This document shows, piece by piece, positions 1 through 5,889 of a DNA stretch of 7,936 nucleotides. The stretch lies in NCBI GenBank assembly GCA_905201305.1, contig CAJKNS010000101.1, positions 1-7,936 on the forward strand, in the 5' to 3' direction. A program made the position numbers and the translations under genes. Source of the stretch: an uncultured Eubacteriales bacterium (GTDB lineage: Bacteria; Bacillota; Clostridia; Oscillospirales; Oscillospiraceae). Below the pieces are notes generated by a model. That model saw only the letters and a list, made by a program, of their open reading frames with translations. It did no database searches and was not told where the DNA came from. Positions within the stretch are counted from its first letter, which is position 1. Every line of letters begins with the position of its first letter.

Positions 1-1
1 C

Positions 2-265
2 ATCTTCACCACCGAGTATTCCATGCGTACCGGTATGGAGTCGGTGTATACCCTGCTGGACATTGACCGCGGCGTTCCCGAGGTCTGGGGCAGCAAGTAT
101 GACGTAAGAGAGCTTCTGAGGGCCTGCTACTATGCCATTGATAAAAAGCCCCTGAGTGAGGCGCCCTTGTCCTTTGGTGAGCGAGAGGTTCTGAAAATTG
201 CCCTGAAGAAGATTCGCGGCACCGATCTGGAGCTGCTGTTGAAAGAGAGCGGACTGATTCAGTAA
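2..265 (+). CDS. C-terminal fragment of an unrecognised protein
   Basis: An open frame runs in from the left edge, with no stop between position 2 and the TAA at 263-265, giving about 87 visible residues. The frame contains ATG codons at 23 and 35, but there is no ribosome site before them and the reading is open upstream, so this is taken as the tail of a longer gene. The visible part is soluble, mixed charged and hydrophobic, with no membrane segment, and ends in a helical, lysine- and leucine-rich stretch (about the last 35 residues). I do not recognise the family. It is followed 12 nt later by a strong terminator, so it is the last gene of its transcript and is convergent with the MATE transporter. 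Confidence 0.6.
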   Translation: MFTTEYSMRTGMESVYTLLDIDRGVPEVWGSKYDVRELLRACYYAIDKKPLSEAPLSFGEREVLKIALKKIRGTDLELLLKESGLIQ

Positions 266-276
266 TCAAATAACCC

Positions 277-315
277 AAAAGGAGAGGTACACCGTCCGGT
301 GCACCTCTCCTTTTT
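277..315. terminator. Bidirectional intrinsic terminator
   Basis: The arms 277-293 and 298-314 form a 17-bp stem with one mismatch and a GTCC loop. The right arm ends in a T run (311-315) and the left arm begins with an A run, so it can stop transcription from both sides. It sits between the stop codons of two convergent genes (265 and 320). Confidence 0.9.
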
Positions 316-319
316 ATAG

Positions 320-1669
320 CTATTCGGGATTCTTGACCACACATTTGCTGCGCCAAGGTCCAAAACGATAGCGCAGCGCTGCCAGCACCAAGCTGTAAAT
401 CCAGCTGACCAGATTGCCCCACCAAATGGCTGCCATGCCCACCGGGGTCAGATATGCCACCAGATAGACGAACACCACCTTAATAACCAGACCGGAAAAC
501 GTGTTAAATGCCGTAAACACCACATCGCCGGAGCCCTGGAGCACACCGTTGATGGAGAAATAGATGCAGAACACCACAAACGCCAAGGCAACAAACCGCA
601 GATAGGTCACTGCCACATCTCCGGAATCTCCGGTGACGCCAAAAATCCGAACCAGCTGGGGTGCAAAGGGATAAATAATGCCAATGACCGCAGCCACCAC
701 CACCAGACTCATCAGCACGGTTTCCTTCACCGCCTTGGAGATCCGCGACAGCTTGCCGCCGCCCAGATTCTGCCCGGTAAAGGTCGCCATGCCCATAAAG
801 AAGCCCTGAATGGGAATCAGAATAAAGCTCTCAATTCTGGTCGCCGCCGTGTAGCCTGCGGTGATGTCGAAGTGGTTGATGACCCGCTGGATTGCCATAT
901 GTCCCATGGAGATCACGCACTGCTGGAGGGTAGAGGGAATGCCCATTTTGAGAATCAGCATGCCCTTATCCCGGTCAAGCCGCAGCTCCCCCTTGGCAAA
1001 CCGCAGGGCAGTATACCGATGAAACAGGTAGATCACACTGACCACCGCCGAGAGAATCTGGGAAATCACCGTTGCAACCGCCACGCCCATGACACCCCAG
1101 CCCAGGGCAATCACTGCCAGCATATCCAGGAGAATATTGCACACCGACGCCACCAGCAGGAAATACAGCGTTGCCCGACTGTCGCCCATGGACCGAAGGA
1201 TTGCCGCCACAATGTTGTAGATAAACTGCGCCAGCAATCCAATGGCGTAAATCCGGAAGTAGATTTCCGCCTGTGGCAGCAGATAATCCTGCACACCCAG
1301 CACCACTCGGAGCAGCCAGCCGGACAATACGCTGCCCAAAATCGACAGCACCACGCCCATGCCAAACAGCAGGATCAGCGAGCTTGCCACAGCCTTTTTC
1401 ATCTCGTCCATGCGTCCCGCTCCATAGAACTGGGAGATCACCACTGCTGCGCCGTTGGACATGCCCAATGCAATGGCAGTAAACAGCATGGTCAGCGGCG
1501 CGCAGGTTCCCACCGCCGCCAGAGCAGTTTCTCCCACAAAGTTGCCCACCACAATGCCGTCCACGGTATTGTAGAGCTGCTGGAGCAGGTTTCCTGCCAT
1601 CAGCGGCAGGGTAAACAGCAGGATCAGCTTCCACTCGCTGCCCTCCAGCATGGTTTTGCTTTGCTTCAT
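320..1669 (-). CDS. MATE family efflux transporter
   Basis: Inner-membrane antiporter of the MATE (NorM/DinF-like) family, which exports cationic drugs or other small molecules in exchange for Na+ or H+. The 449-residue product matches the family length (about 450) and shows about twelve hydrophobic segments in two homologous halves. The first half opens with LPLMAGNLLQQLYNTVDG and the second with GIPSTLQQCVISMGH. A QNLGGGK..R stretch in the second half is a typical MATE loop motif. The frame is open to an ATG at 1741, but a sigma-A promoter with -10 at 1726-1731 puts the transcript start near 1719, so that ATG cannot be used. The ATG at 1667-1669 (MKQSKTML) is chosen because AAAGGA (1682-1687 on the minus strand) lies 12 nt before it. 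The ATG at 1700-1702 is a weaker alternative without a ribosome site. It is divergent from the DAPG-hydrolase-like gene. Substrate is unknown; an exported aromatic compound is a guess. Confidence 0.93.
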   Translation of the reverse strand: MKQSKTMLEGSEWKLILLFTLPLMAGNLLQQLYNTVDGIVVGNFVGETALAAVGTCAPLTMLFTAIALGMSNGAAVVISQFYGAGRMDEMKKAVASSLILLFGMGVVLSILGSVLSGWLLRVVLGVQDYLLPQAEIYFRIYAIGLLAQFIYNIVAAILRSMGDSRATLYFLLVASVCNILLDMLAVIALGWGVMGVAVATVISQILSAVVSVIYLFHRYTALRFAKGELRLDRDKGMLILKMGIPSTLQQCVISMGHMAIQRVINHFDITAGYTAATRIESFILIPIQGFFMGMATFTGQNLGGGKLSRISKAVKETVLMSLVVVAAVIGIIYPFAPQLVRIFGVTGDSGDVAVTYLRFVALAFVVFCIYFSINGVLQGSGDVVFTAFNTFSGLVIKVVFVYLVAYLTPVGMAAIWWGNLVSWIYSLVLAALRYRFGPWRSKCVVKNPE

Positions 1670-1725
1670 ATGTGTTTTGTTTCCTTTCTTTTCCCGTTTC
1701 ATTTCTTCAAACCATCTTCCTGCAT

Positions 1726-1754
1726 AGTATAACATTCGCATTCTAAATAATCAA
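1726..1754 (-). promoter_or_regulatory. Sigma-A promoter of the MATE gene
   Basis: On the minus strand, TTGATT (1749-1754) and TATACT (1726-1731) are separated by exactly 17 nt. The expected start is near 1719, about 50 nt before the ATG at 1669. This promoter decides the choice of start codon for the transporter. Confidence 0.75.
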
Positions 1755-1766
1755 CGGATTTTCTGC

Positions 1767-1796
1767 TTGCTATATTCTGATGTTTTGTCGTATAAT
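1767..1796 (+). promoter_or_regulatory. Sigma-A promoter of the DAPG-hydrolase-like gene
   Basis: TTGCTA (1767-1772) and a perfect TATAAT (1791-1796) are spaced by 18 nt. The start of transcription should fall near 1803, giving a leader of about 30 nt with AGGAGG at 1818-1823. The -35 box lies only 12 bp from the -35 box of the divergent MATE promoter, so a bound regulator could affect both genes. Confidence 0.7.
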
Positions 1797-1813
1797 AATT
1801 TGTATACAGATTA
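1796..1813. promoter_or_regulatory. Operator-like palindrome over the transcription start
   Basis: TAATTTGTATACAGATTA is an 18-bp inverted repeat with 8 of 9 base pairs matched. It begins at the last base of the -10 box and covers the expected start site, the usual place for a repressor. Size, symmetry and AT content resemble MarR- or TetR-type operators (inference). No such regulator gene is visible in the window. Confidence 0.5.
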
Positions 1814-1831
1814 ACTTAGGAGGATACCACC

Positions 1832-2632
1832 ATGCAAGAGATCACCTACACCGCAAACGCCGGTCAGACCTATATGCCCTTTCAGGAAAATGTCCTGGTA
1901 AAGCCCCTGCCCTTTACGCCCCTGTCCCGTCCCGATCCCGAGATTCCCGCGCTGGAGCTGAATCCCATGGCGCTGGAGAACAAGTGGATCATCAAGGAGC
2001 AGTGCCAGCATTTTCTCCCGGGCGTTACCCCCGAAATGCTGGACTGGTTCTGGGCAAACATGGAAAAGGGCTACTATCTCTGGGCTCCCGGCTCCCACAA
2101 GCGCTTTAACTGGGTAAAAACGCCCTGGCAGTATGGATTTTTGCACTCTGCCCATATGATCTCCGAAACCATGGGCGAGAATCGTCCTGTTTTCGGCGGC
2201 AGCGGCATCCAGATCAACCGTCTGGGGCTTGATTATTTCCCCTTTACCGCAGCACTAGAGCACGTGATTGTAGAGGGCGTATTCAACGACCTGGGCGAGT
2301 TGGTGGATATGACCGTTCATATGTGGGACGCATGCCCCGGAGGCTCCCGCCATATCGCCGCTTCCGTTGCCAGCACCACCACCCATGAGCCGCCGCATTT
2401 TATCAAGGAAATGCTGGCGGAGAATCCGGAGGCGTTGGAGCAGAATGCAGCGCCCTCTGACCATGCAGAGTACGAAGCCAGCCGCTGGCCCCAGTTCCTG
2501 CCCCAGCTCTATCAGCTTTGGCTTGGGCATCCGGACCCCTCTCAAAACGTCCCCTGCAATCTGGAGGTGGTGAAAACCGGCGAATTCACCTGGGCTTATA
2601 CCCATGAAAACGGTCCGATTACACTAAAGTAA
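1832..2632 (+). CDS. DAPG hydrolase / phloretin hydrolase-like protein (PhlG/Phy family)
   Basis: Likely cytoplasmic zinc hydrolase of the DAPG hydrolase family. Members cut a carbon-carbon bond between an acyl group and a phloroglucinol ring: PhlG on 2,4-diacetylphloroglucinol, and Phy of Eubacterium ramulus on phloretin, giving phloroglucinol and 3-(4-hydroxyphenyl)propionate. The 266-residue product is slightly shorter than PhlG and has no signal peptide or membrane segment. Family-like features are W(F)WANM.KGYYLWAPGSH (about 72-89), HSAHM (105-109), the acidic EHVIVEG stretch (143-149) and HFIKE (189-193). HFIKE reproduces the HxxxE spacing of two PhlG zinc ligands, and H89 is a candidate for the first ligand. 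The assignment of individual ligands is from memory of the family. The ATG follows AGGAGG (1818-1823) by 8 nt. It has its own promoter with a palindrome over the start site. The true substrate is unknown; any acyl-phloroglucinol or related beta-diketone is possible. Confidence 0.75.
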   Translation: MQEITYTANAGQTYMPFQENVLVKPLPFTPLSRPDPEIPALELNPMALENKWIIKEQCQHFLPGVTPEMLDWFWANMEKGYYLWAPGSHKRFNWVKTPWQYGFLHSAHMISETMGENRPVFGGSGIQINRLGLDYFPFTAALEHVIVEGVFNDLGELVDMTVHMWDACPGGSRHIAASVASTTTHEPPHFIKEMLAENPEALEQNAAPSDHAEYEASRWPQFLPQLYQLWLGHPDPSQNVPCNLEVVKTGEFTWAYTHENGPITLK

Positions 2633-2641
2633 TCCCATATC

Positions 2642-2670
2642 TTGATTTTCGCAAAACGCCGTGCTAGAAT
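2642..2670 (+). promoter_or_regulatory. Sigma-A promoter of the lemA-like gene
   Basis: TTGATT (2642-2647) and TAGAAT (2665-2670) are spaced by 17 nt, with TGC directly before the -10 box (extended -10). It starts 10 nt after the stop of the hydrolase gene. No terminator is visible in the 69-nt gap, so read-through from the hydrolase is also possible. Confidence 0.7.
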
Positions 2671-2701
2671 TTCCCTGTAACAAAAAACAGAGGTGATTTT
2701 T

Positions 2702-3349
2702 GTGGAAAATACATACAAATCCAGCCTTCCGCTTCAGATTTTAAAGCTCATCGCCGCTTTTGTGCTTGCATGGTTTCTGATTCTTTTTATCTTTGCCGCC
2801 GCGCTGCCCGGAGACGATGCGATTCCGGATCGCTATAACCTGCCCATGGTGCTGCTGGCAATCGTCCTTTCCTTTGCCGTCAACATCATTCTGGATTTCA
2901 ACGCCATCAGCCGGCTTAAGGGTGAAATTCAGAAGTCCAAAGCGGATATTGACGCCGTCAACGAAACCTGCGCCAGCCTGATCGACAAGGCAGAGCGGGT
3001 GGCGGACAAATACCGCAATTCGGAAACCCAACTGTTCGAGCGATTTGCCGACGCACGCAAGGGTGGTCAGCGCATCCGCTGCGGCAAGGATTTCAAAGCC
3101 GTAATGGAGGCTTATCCGGAGCTTAAATCCAACGAGCATACCCAGCGCCTGCTGGACCAGATTCAAACCATCGAACAGGCGCGGCTCACTGCCAGAACCA
3201 ATTATTCCACTGCCGTTGCCAAATACAATGCCAAAATTCACTCCTTCCCGGTGGTGATGCTCCGCCGCATCTGCAAGTGGGAGGACGTTGCCATTGAGGT
3301 TGGGGTTTCCCAGGATCAGCTGGTAACGGATGAAGAGCTTGGAATTTAA
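2702..3349 (+). CDS. LemA family protein
   Basis: Membrane-anchored protein of the LemA family, whose biochemical role is not settled. The product has 215 residues. Two hydrophobic segments (about 12-35 and 48-66) are joined by a short polar loop, where classical LemA proteins have one N-terminal anchor. A helical, charged coiled-coil-like region follows (about 70-150), and then the diagnostic C-terminal YNAKIHSFPVVMLRRI motif (from about 175). The frame extends to a GTG at 2693, but that codon lies inside the ribosome site (AGAGGTGA, 2689-2696). The GTG at 2702 is therefore the start, 8 nt after AGAGG. It has its own extended -10 promoter and ends in a terminator, so it can be a single-gene unit. 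No functional link to its neighbours is evident. Confidence 0.85.
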   Translation: MENTYKSSLPLQILKLIAAFVLAWFLILFIFAAALPGDDAIPDRYNLPMVLLAIVLSFAVNIILDFNAISRLKGEIQKSKADIDAVNETCASLIDKAERVADKYRNSETQLFERFADARKGGQRIRCGKDFKAVMEAYPELKSNEHTQRLLDQIQTIEQARLTARTNYSTAVAKYNAKIHSFPVVMLRRICKWEDVAIEVGVSQDQLVTDEELGI

Positions 3350-3366
3350 ATGAAATCATTCCTTTC

Positions 3367-3401
3367 CCGCAGATCATGTTCATCATGGTCTGCGGTTTTT
3401 T
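3367..3401 (+). terminator. Intrinsic terminator after the lemA-like gene
   Basis: Arms 3367-3378 and 3384-3395 pair over 12 bp with one G-U wobble and a TTCAT loop, followed by six T (3396-3401). It begins 17 nt after the stop codon at 3349. Confidence 0.9.
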
Positions 3402-3458
3402 GTCTGGAAATTGACGGCATGAGTTTGGTTCCTGTCGGTGGCGCGTCTCCCGGTTAGT

Positions 3459-3467
3459 TGTTATAAT
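3459..3467 (+). promoter_or_regulatory. Extended -10 promoter upstream of the GH3 gene
   Basis: TGTTATAAT holds a perfect TATAAT (3462-3467) preceded by TGn, the extended -10 form that can work without a good -35 box. No convincing -35 is seen 16-18 nt upstream. The expected start, near 3474, falls inside the left end of the palindromic element, so the GH3 leader would carry almost all of it. Confidence 0.5.
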
Positions 3468-3468
3468 C

Positions 3469-3634
3469 TAAGGCAATACCGCATAATTCGGCAAGGAGAT
3501 TTGGCGAGGAATTTTGCGTCACAAATTTGCTGTGAAAGCGCAGGAATACTTTGTGTATTTCAAGGTTTCGCAGTAGATTTGTGGCGTAAAAGGACCGTCA
3601 AAACCCGCAGACGCAATTGTGCGGTGTTGCCCTA
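3469..3634. mobile_element. Palindromic MITE-like element, 166 bp
   Basis: A non-coding palindrome fills the gap before the GH3 gene. The terminal 20-bp inverted repeats (3469-3488 and 3615-3634) match at 17 of 20 positions, and both outer ends are TA, as expected for elements that duplicate a TA target. A second pair of 26-nt arms (3512-3537 and 3566-3591) matches at 21 of 26, and all five differences become G-U wobbles in the + strand RNA. The tip is a small hairpin (3543-3549 with 3555-3561, loop TTTGT). Only the stretches 3489-3511 and 3592-3614, equal in length, pair poorly. There is no transposase. A 65-codon open frame (3438-3635) across it is taken as chance. It is most likely a miniature inverted-repeat element moved in trans, possibly of the IS630/Tc1 type given the TA ends (inference). 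Confidence 0.7.
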
Positions 3635-3675
3635 AGTGTGAGGCTATGCCATTTTTGATTGCAGGAGGAATTCGT

Positions 3676-4368
3676 ATGGACACGCGAGTATACGGAGCCG
3701 GTTTTGAACAATATACCCCTCAGAAGCAGCAGCGGATTGCCTTGGGTCGAACCGTTGCCGAAGAGGGCATGGTTCTTCTGGAAAACAACGGCGCCTTGCC
3801 CCTTGCGCCGGGCAGCAAGGTAGCGCTGCTGGGCGTTGGACAGCTGGGCTTTCTCCACGGCGGCTCCGGCGGCACCTTTGCGGATTACGTGGTCAAGCTG
3901 CCGGAAGCCATGACCAATGCAGGCGCCCAGGTGGACGCCGAGCTGCTCTCCTGCTACACCGAATACTGCGCCGCCCAGCAGAAGGAAATCGAAAAAGTGC
4001 CGCCCTTTATGCGCCGGGGCACCATTCCCGAAATGCCCATTTCCAGGGACGTGCTCCACGCCGCTGCCACCCGTACTGACGCCGCTGTTTTCACCATTTC
4101 CCGGCTGGCTGGCGAAGGATGGGACCGGGAGCTGGCGCCCGGCGACTATTTTCTTTCCCCGGAAGAGCATGCCCTGCTGGCAGAAGCAAGAACGGCATTT
4201 GATATCCCTTCGGCTACGGACTCAGCTATACCACCTTCTCCCGGCAGGCGCAAGGTGTCAGGGTCACTCCGCAGGGCGTTACCTTTGCCGTCACCGTTGC
4301 CAACACCGGCAGCATGGCAGGCAAGGACGTGGTGCAGATTTATCTCCACGGTGCAGAGGGCCCGCTAG
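3676..4368 (+). CDS. GH3 N-terminal piece (start of GH3_C domain)
   Basis: This is the first reading frame of the broken GH3 gene. The ATG at 3676 is set by AGGAGG at 3663-3668 with a 7-nt gap. The frame is open back to an ATG at 3619, but that one lies in the palindromic element and has no ribosome site. Residues 1-176 are genuine GH3 sequence: VAEEGMVLLENNGALPL (27-43), the KVALLGVGQLG strand (48-58) and ISRLAGEGWDRE (141-152), with the candidate acid/base Glu147. From about residue 177 to the TAG at 4366-4368 the frame reads unrelated, proline- and arginine-rich sequence, because the true coding has moved to another frame. The product alone would lack the barrel and should be inactive. Confidence 0.6.
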   Translation: MDTRVYGAGFEQYTPQKQQRIALGRTVAEEGMVLLENNGALPLAPGSKVALLGVGQLGFLHGGSGGTFADYVVKLPEAMTNAGAQVDAELLSCYTEYCAAQQKEIEKVPPFMRRGTIPEMPISRDVLHAAATRTDAAVFTISRLAGEGWDRELAPGDYFLSPEEHALLAEARTAFDIPSATDSAIPPSPGRRKVSGSLRRALPLPSPLPTPAAWQARTWCRFISTVQRAR

Positions 4369-5777
4369 AGCGTCCGGATCGTGAGCTGATTGCCTTCCAG
4401 AAAACCCGGCTGCTGGCGCCCGGAGAGACGCAAACCCTTTTGTTCTCCGCTCCCTTCCGTACCATGGCGGTTTACAACGAAAAGAAGGCTGCCTGGCTGC
4501 TGCAAAGGGGAACAAATGTGCTCTATCTGGGCGAAAACGCCCGGGACAACGCCGCTTTCTTCACCTTCGATACCGAGGAAAGCATTCTGGAGCAGGTCAG
4601 CAATCAGGCGGAGCCCCATCATACCCGTCCGCTGCGTCAGCTGTCCAAGCTGGACCCCCAGGGCACAAAACCCATCGCACCGCCCATTCGTGCCGATTCT
4701 GCCGAGCAGCATGGCAGTCAAAAGACCTGCGATTTCGTCTCTCCCACCATGCCAACAGGAGCTACCCCTTATCAGCTGCGGGACGTCAAGGAAGGGCGCT
4801 GCACCATGGAGACGTTTCTCGCTCAGGCGGAAGACTTTGAGCTGATTGTGCTGCTGGTGGGTGCAAATCTGACCCAGATCAGTGCGGTAGAAACCCAGGA
4901 CAAGGACGCTCTTTCTCAGCTGCGCCCGGAGGATATGGTGAAAATGACCCAGCTGGGTCCCCTGTCCGAGTGCATTCCAGGCATGAGCGGCTATACCGCC
5001 ACCGTCTCCCGAATGGGCATTCCCACCATCACCATGTCCGACGGTCCTGCCGGTATTCCCGGCGGCAAGCCCCATCCGCTGGCATTTCCAACCGCCACCA
5101 TCACCGGCTGTACCTTTTCTCAGGAGTTGGCAGAGCAGCTGGGCGATGCATTGGGCAGCGAAGCCGAAGAGCGCAAGGTAGACGTATGGCTGGCACCCTC
5201 CATGAATATCCACCGGTACCCTCTGGCAGGTCGGAACTACGAATACTATTCCGAGGATCCCCTGCTCACCGGTAAAATCGCTGCCGCAGTGGTTCGCGGC
5301 GCTCAGAAGCACCCGGTTTCTACCTGCATCAAGCACTTTGCCGCCAACAATCAGGAAACCAGCCGCTGGGATAAGGACGATTCCGTGATGACAGAGCGCA
5401 CCCTTCGTGAAATCTATCTCCGGGGCTTTGAAATTGCGGTCAGGGAGGGGAAGCCCCACAGCCTGATGACCTCCTACAATCCCCTGAACGGAAAGCAGAC
5501 TGCCACCCACCAGGAGCTGCTGCAAAACATTCTCCGGAAGGAATGGGGCTTCGACGGCTTTGTGGTCACCGACTGGGAGGGCGACACCGGTCTGGCAGTG
5601 GAATGCCTTCAGGCTGGCAATGACCTGCTGATGCCCGGCTTCCCGGGTATGATTGCCTGGCTGTACAGACAAGTTCAGGACGGCACCCTCAGCCGAAAAA
5701 CATTGGAGGACTGCGCAGCAAGGCTTTTGAACGTGGTGATGCATTCGGCGGCAATGGAGCGCTATCTTTGCCAATAA
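4314..5777 (+). CDS. GH3 C-terminal piece (Fn3-like plus TIM-barrel catalytic domain)
   Basis: This is the second reading frame of the broken GH3 gene. It is open from 4203, where it encodes YPFGYGLSYTTF, and its first ATG is 4314. That ATG has no ribosome site, so independent translation is doubtful. Residues 1-80 complete the Fn3-like domain (GKDVVQIYL, RPDRELIAFQKTRLLAPGE). The barrel starts near 155 (LRDVKEGRCTMETFLAQ) and shows MSDGPAG (241-247), GRNYEYYSEDP (306-316), IKHFAANNQE (339-348) and FDGFVVTDW with nucleophile Asp420. All substrate-pocket motifs of GH3 are intact, so the barrel itself has not decayed, which points to a recent break. A terminator follows 12 nt after the stop. 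Confidence 0.65.
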   Translation: MAGKDVVQIYLHGAEGPLERPDRELIAFQKTRLLAPGETQTLLFSAPFRTMAVYNEKKAAWLLQRGTNVLYLGENARDNAAFFTFDTEESILEQVSNQAEPHHTRPLRQLSKLDPQGTKPIAPPIRADSAEQHGSQKTCDFVSPTMPTGATPYQLRDVKEGRCTMETFLAQAEDFELIVLLVGANLTQISAVETQDKDALSQLRPEDMVKMTQLGPLSECIPGMSGYTATVSRMGIPTITMSDGPAGIPGGKPHPLAFPTATITGCTFSQELAEQLGDALGSEAEERKVDVWLAPSMNIHRYPLAGRNYEYYSEDPLLTGKIAAAVVRGAQKHPVSTCIKHFAANNQETSRWDKDDSVMTERTLREIYLRGFEIAVREGKPHSLMTSYNPLNGKQTATHQELLQNILRKEWGFDGFVVTDWEGDTGLAVECLQAGNDLLMPGFPGMIAWLYRQVQDGTLSRKTLEDCAARLLNVVMHSAAMERYLCQ

Positions 5778-5789
5778 ATTTACATCAAT

Positions 5790-5819
5790 CAGGGACATCC
5801 GTTTGGATGTCCCTGTTTT
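5790..5819 (+). terminator. Intrinsic terminator after the GH3 gene
   Basis: An 11-bp perfect stem (5790-5800 with 5805-5815, loop GTTT) is followed by TTTTC. It lies 12 nt after the GH3 stop codon and separates GH3 from the regulator gene. Confidence 0.88.
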
Positions 5820-5842
5820 CTCTTCCTCAACCGAAAGATTTC

Positions 5843-5851
5843 TGCTATAAT
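5843..5851 (+). promoter_or_regulatory. Extended -10 promoter of the AraC-type regulator
   Basis: TGCTATAAT combines a TGn extension with a perfect TATAAT (5846-5851). The -35 region at 17 nt (TTCCTC, 5823-5828) is poor. The expected start is near 5858, about 30 nt before the ATG at 5890, with a purine-rich ribosome site at 5868-5877. Confidence 0.6.
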
Positions 5852-5889
5852 ATAGACAACATCGACTGGGAGAGGGGCAGAGATATGCT

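Larger units (their letters stand above)
3676..5777 (+). pseudogene. GH3 beta-glycosidase, domain-permuted, broken by internal deletion and frame change
   Basis: Glycoside hydrolase family 3 enzymes (for example beta-glucosidases) release sugars from the non-reducing end of beta-glycosides, using an Asp nucleophile in a TIM barrel and commonly a Glu acid/base in the C-domain. Here the C-domain comes first, then an Fn3-like domain, then the TIM barrel, the inverted order known from Ruminococcus albus and Butyrivibrio. Both catalytic residues are visible: Glu in AGEGWDR (residue 147 of the first piece) and Asp in GFVVTDW (codon 5571-5573). The first frame follows the C-domain up to ...EARTAFD (about 4203). 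The canonical YPFGYGLSYTTF motif then appears at 4203-4238 in another frame, directly abutting. Other GH3 proteins have roughly 120-150 residues between these points. A deletion of several hundred bases with loss of frame therefore explains it better than a single-base error. Without a repaired frame the two catalytic residues lie on separate peptides. A collapsed assembly is the alternative. Confidence 0.8.

Noticed and set aside
872..1732. Open frame of 286 codons on the plus strand opposite the MATE gene
   Set aside because: His- and Gln-rich translation without family features; it is the shadow of transmembrane coding on the other strand.
3411..3440. TTGACG at 3411-3416 as a -35 box
   Set aside because: No -10-like sequence occurs 16-18 nt downstream; the TATAAT at 3462 is too far away.
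3438..3635. 65-codon open frame in the gap before the GH3 gene
   Set aside because: Lies across the promoter and the palindromic element, has no ribosome site, and is explained by the inverted repeat structure.
4203..4368. Programmed frameshifting as an explanation for the split GH3 frames
   Set aside because: The frames overlap here and could be joined by a shift, but no slippery heptamer is seen. A shift would also not restore the missing C-domain segment between the two motifs.
5845..5855. CTATAATATAG palindrome at the regulator promoter as an operator
   Set aside because: Only 11 bp and made mostly of the -10 box itself, so symmetry is likely to be chance.
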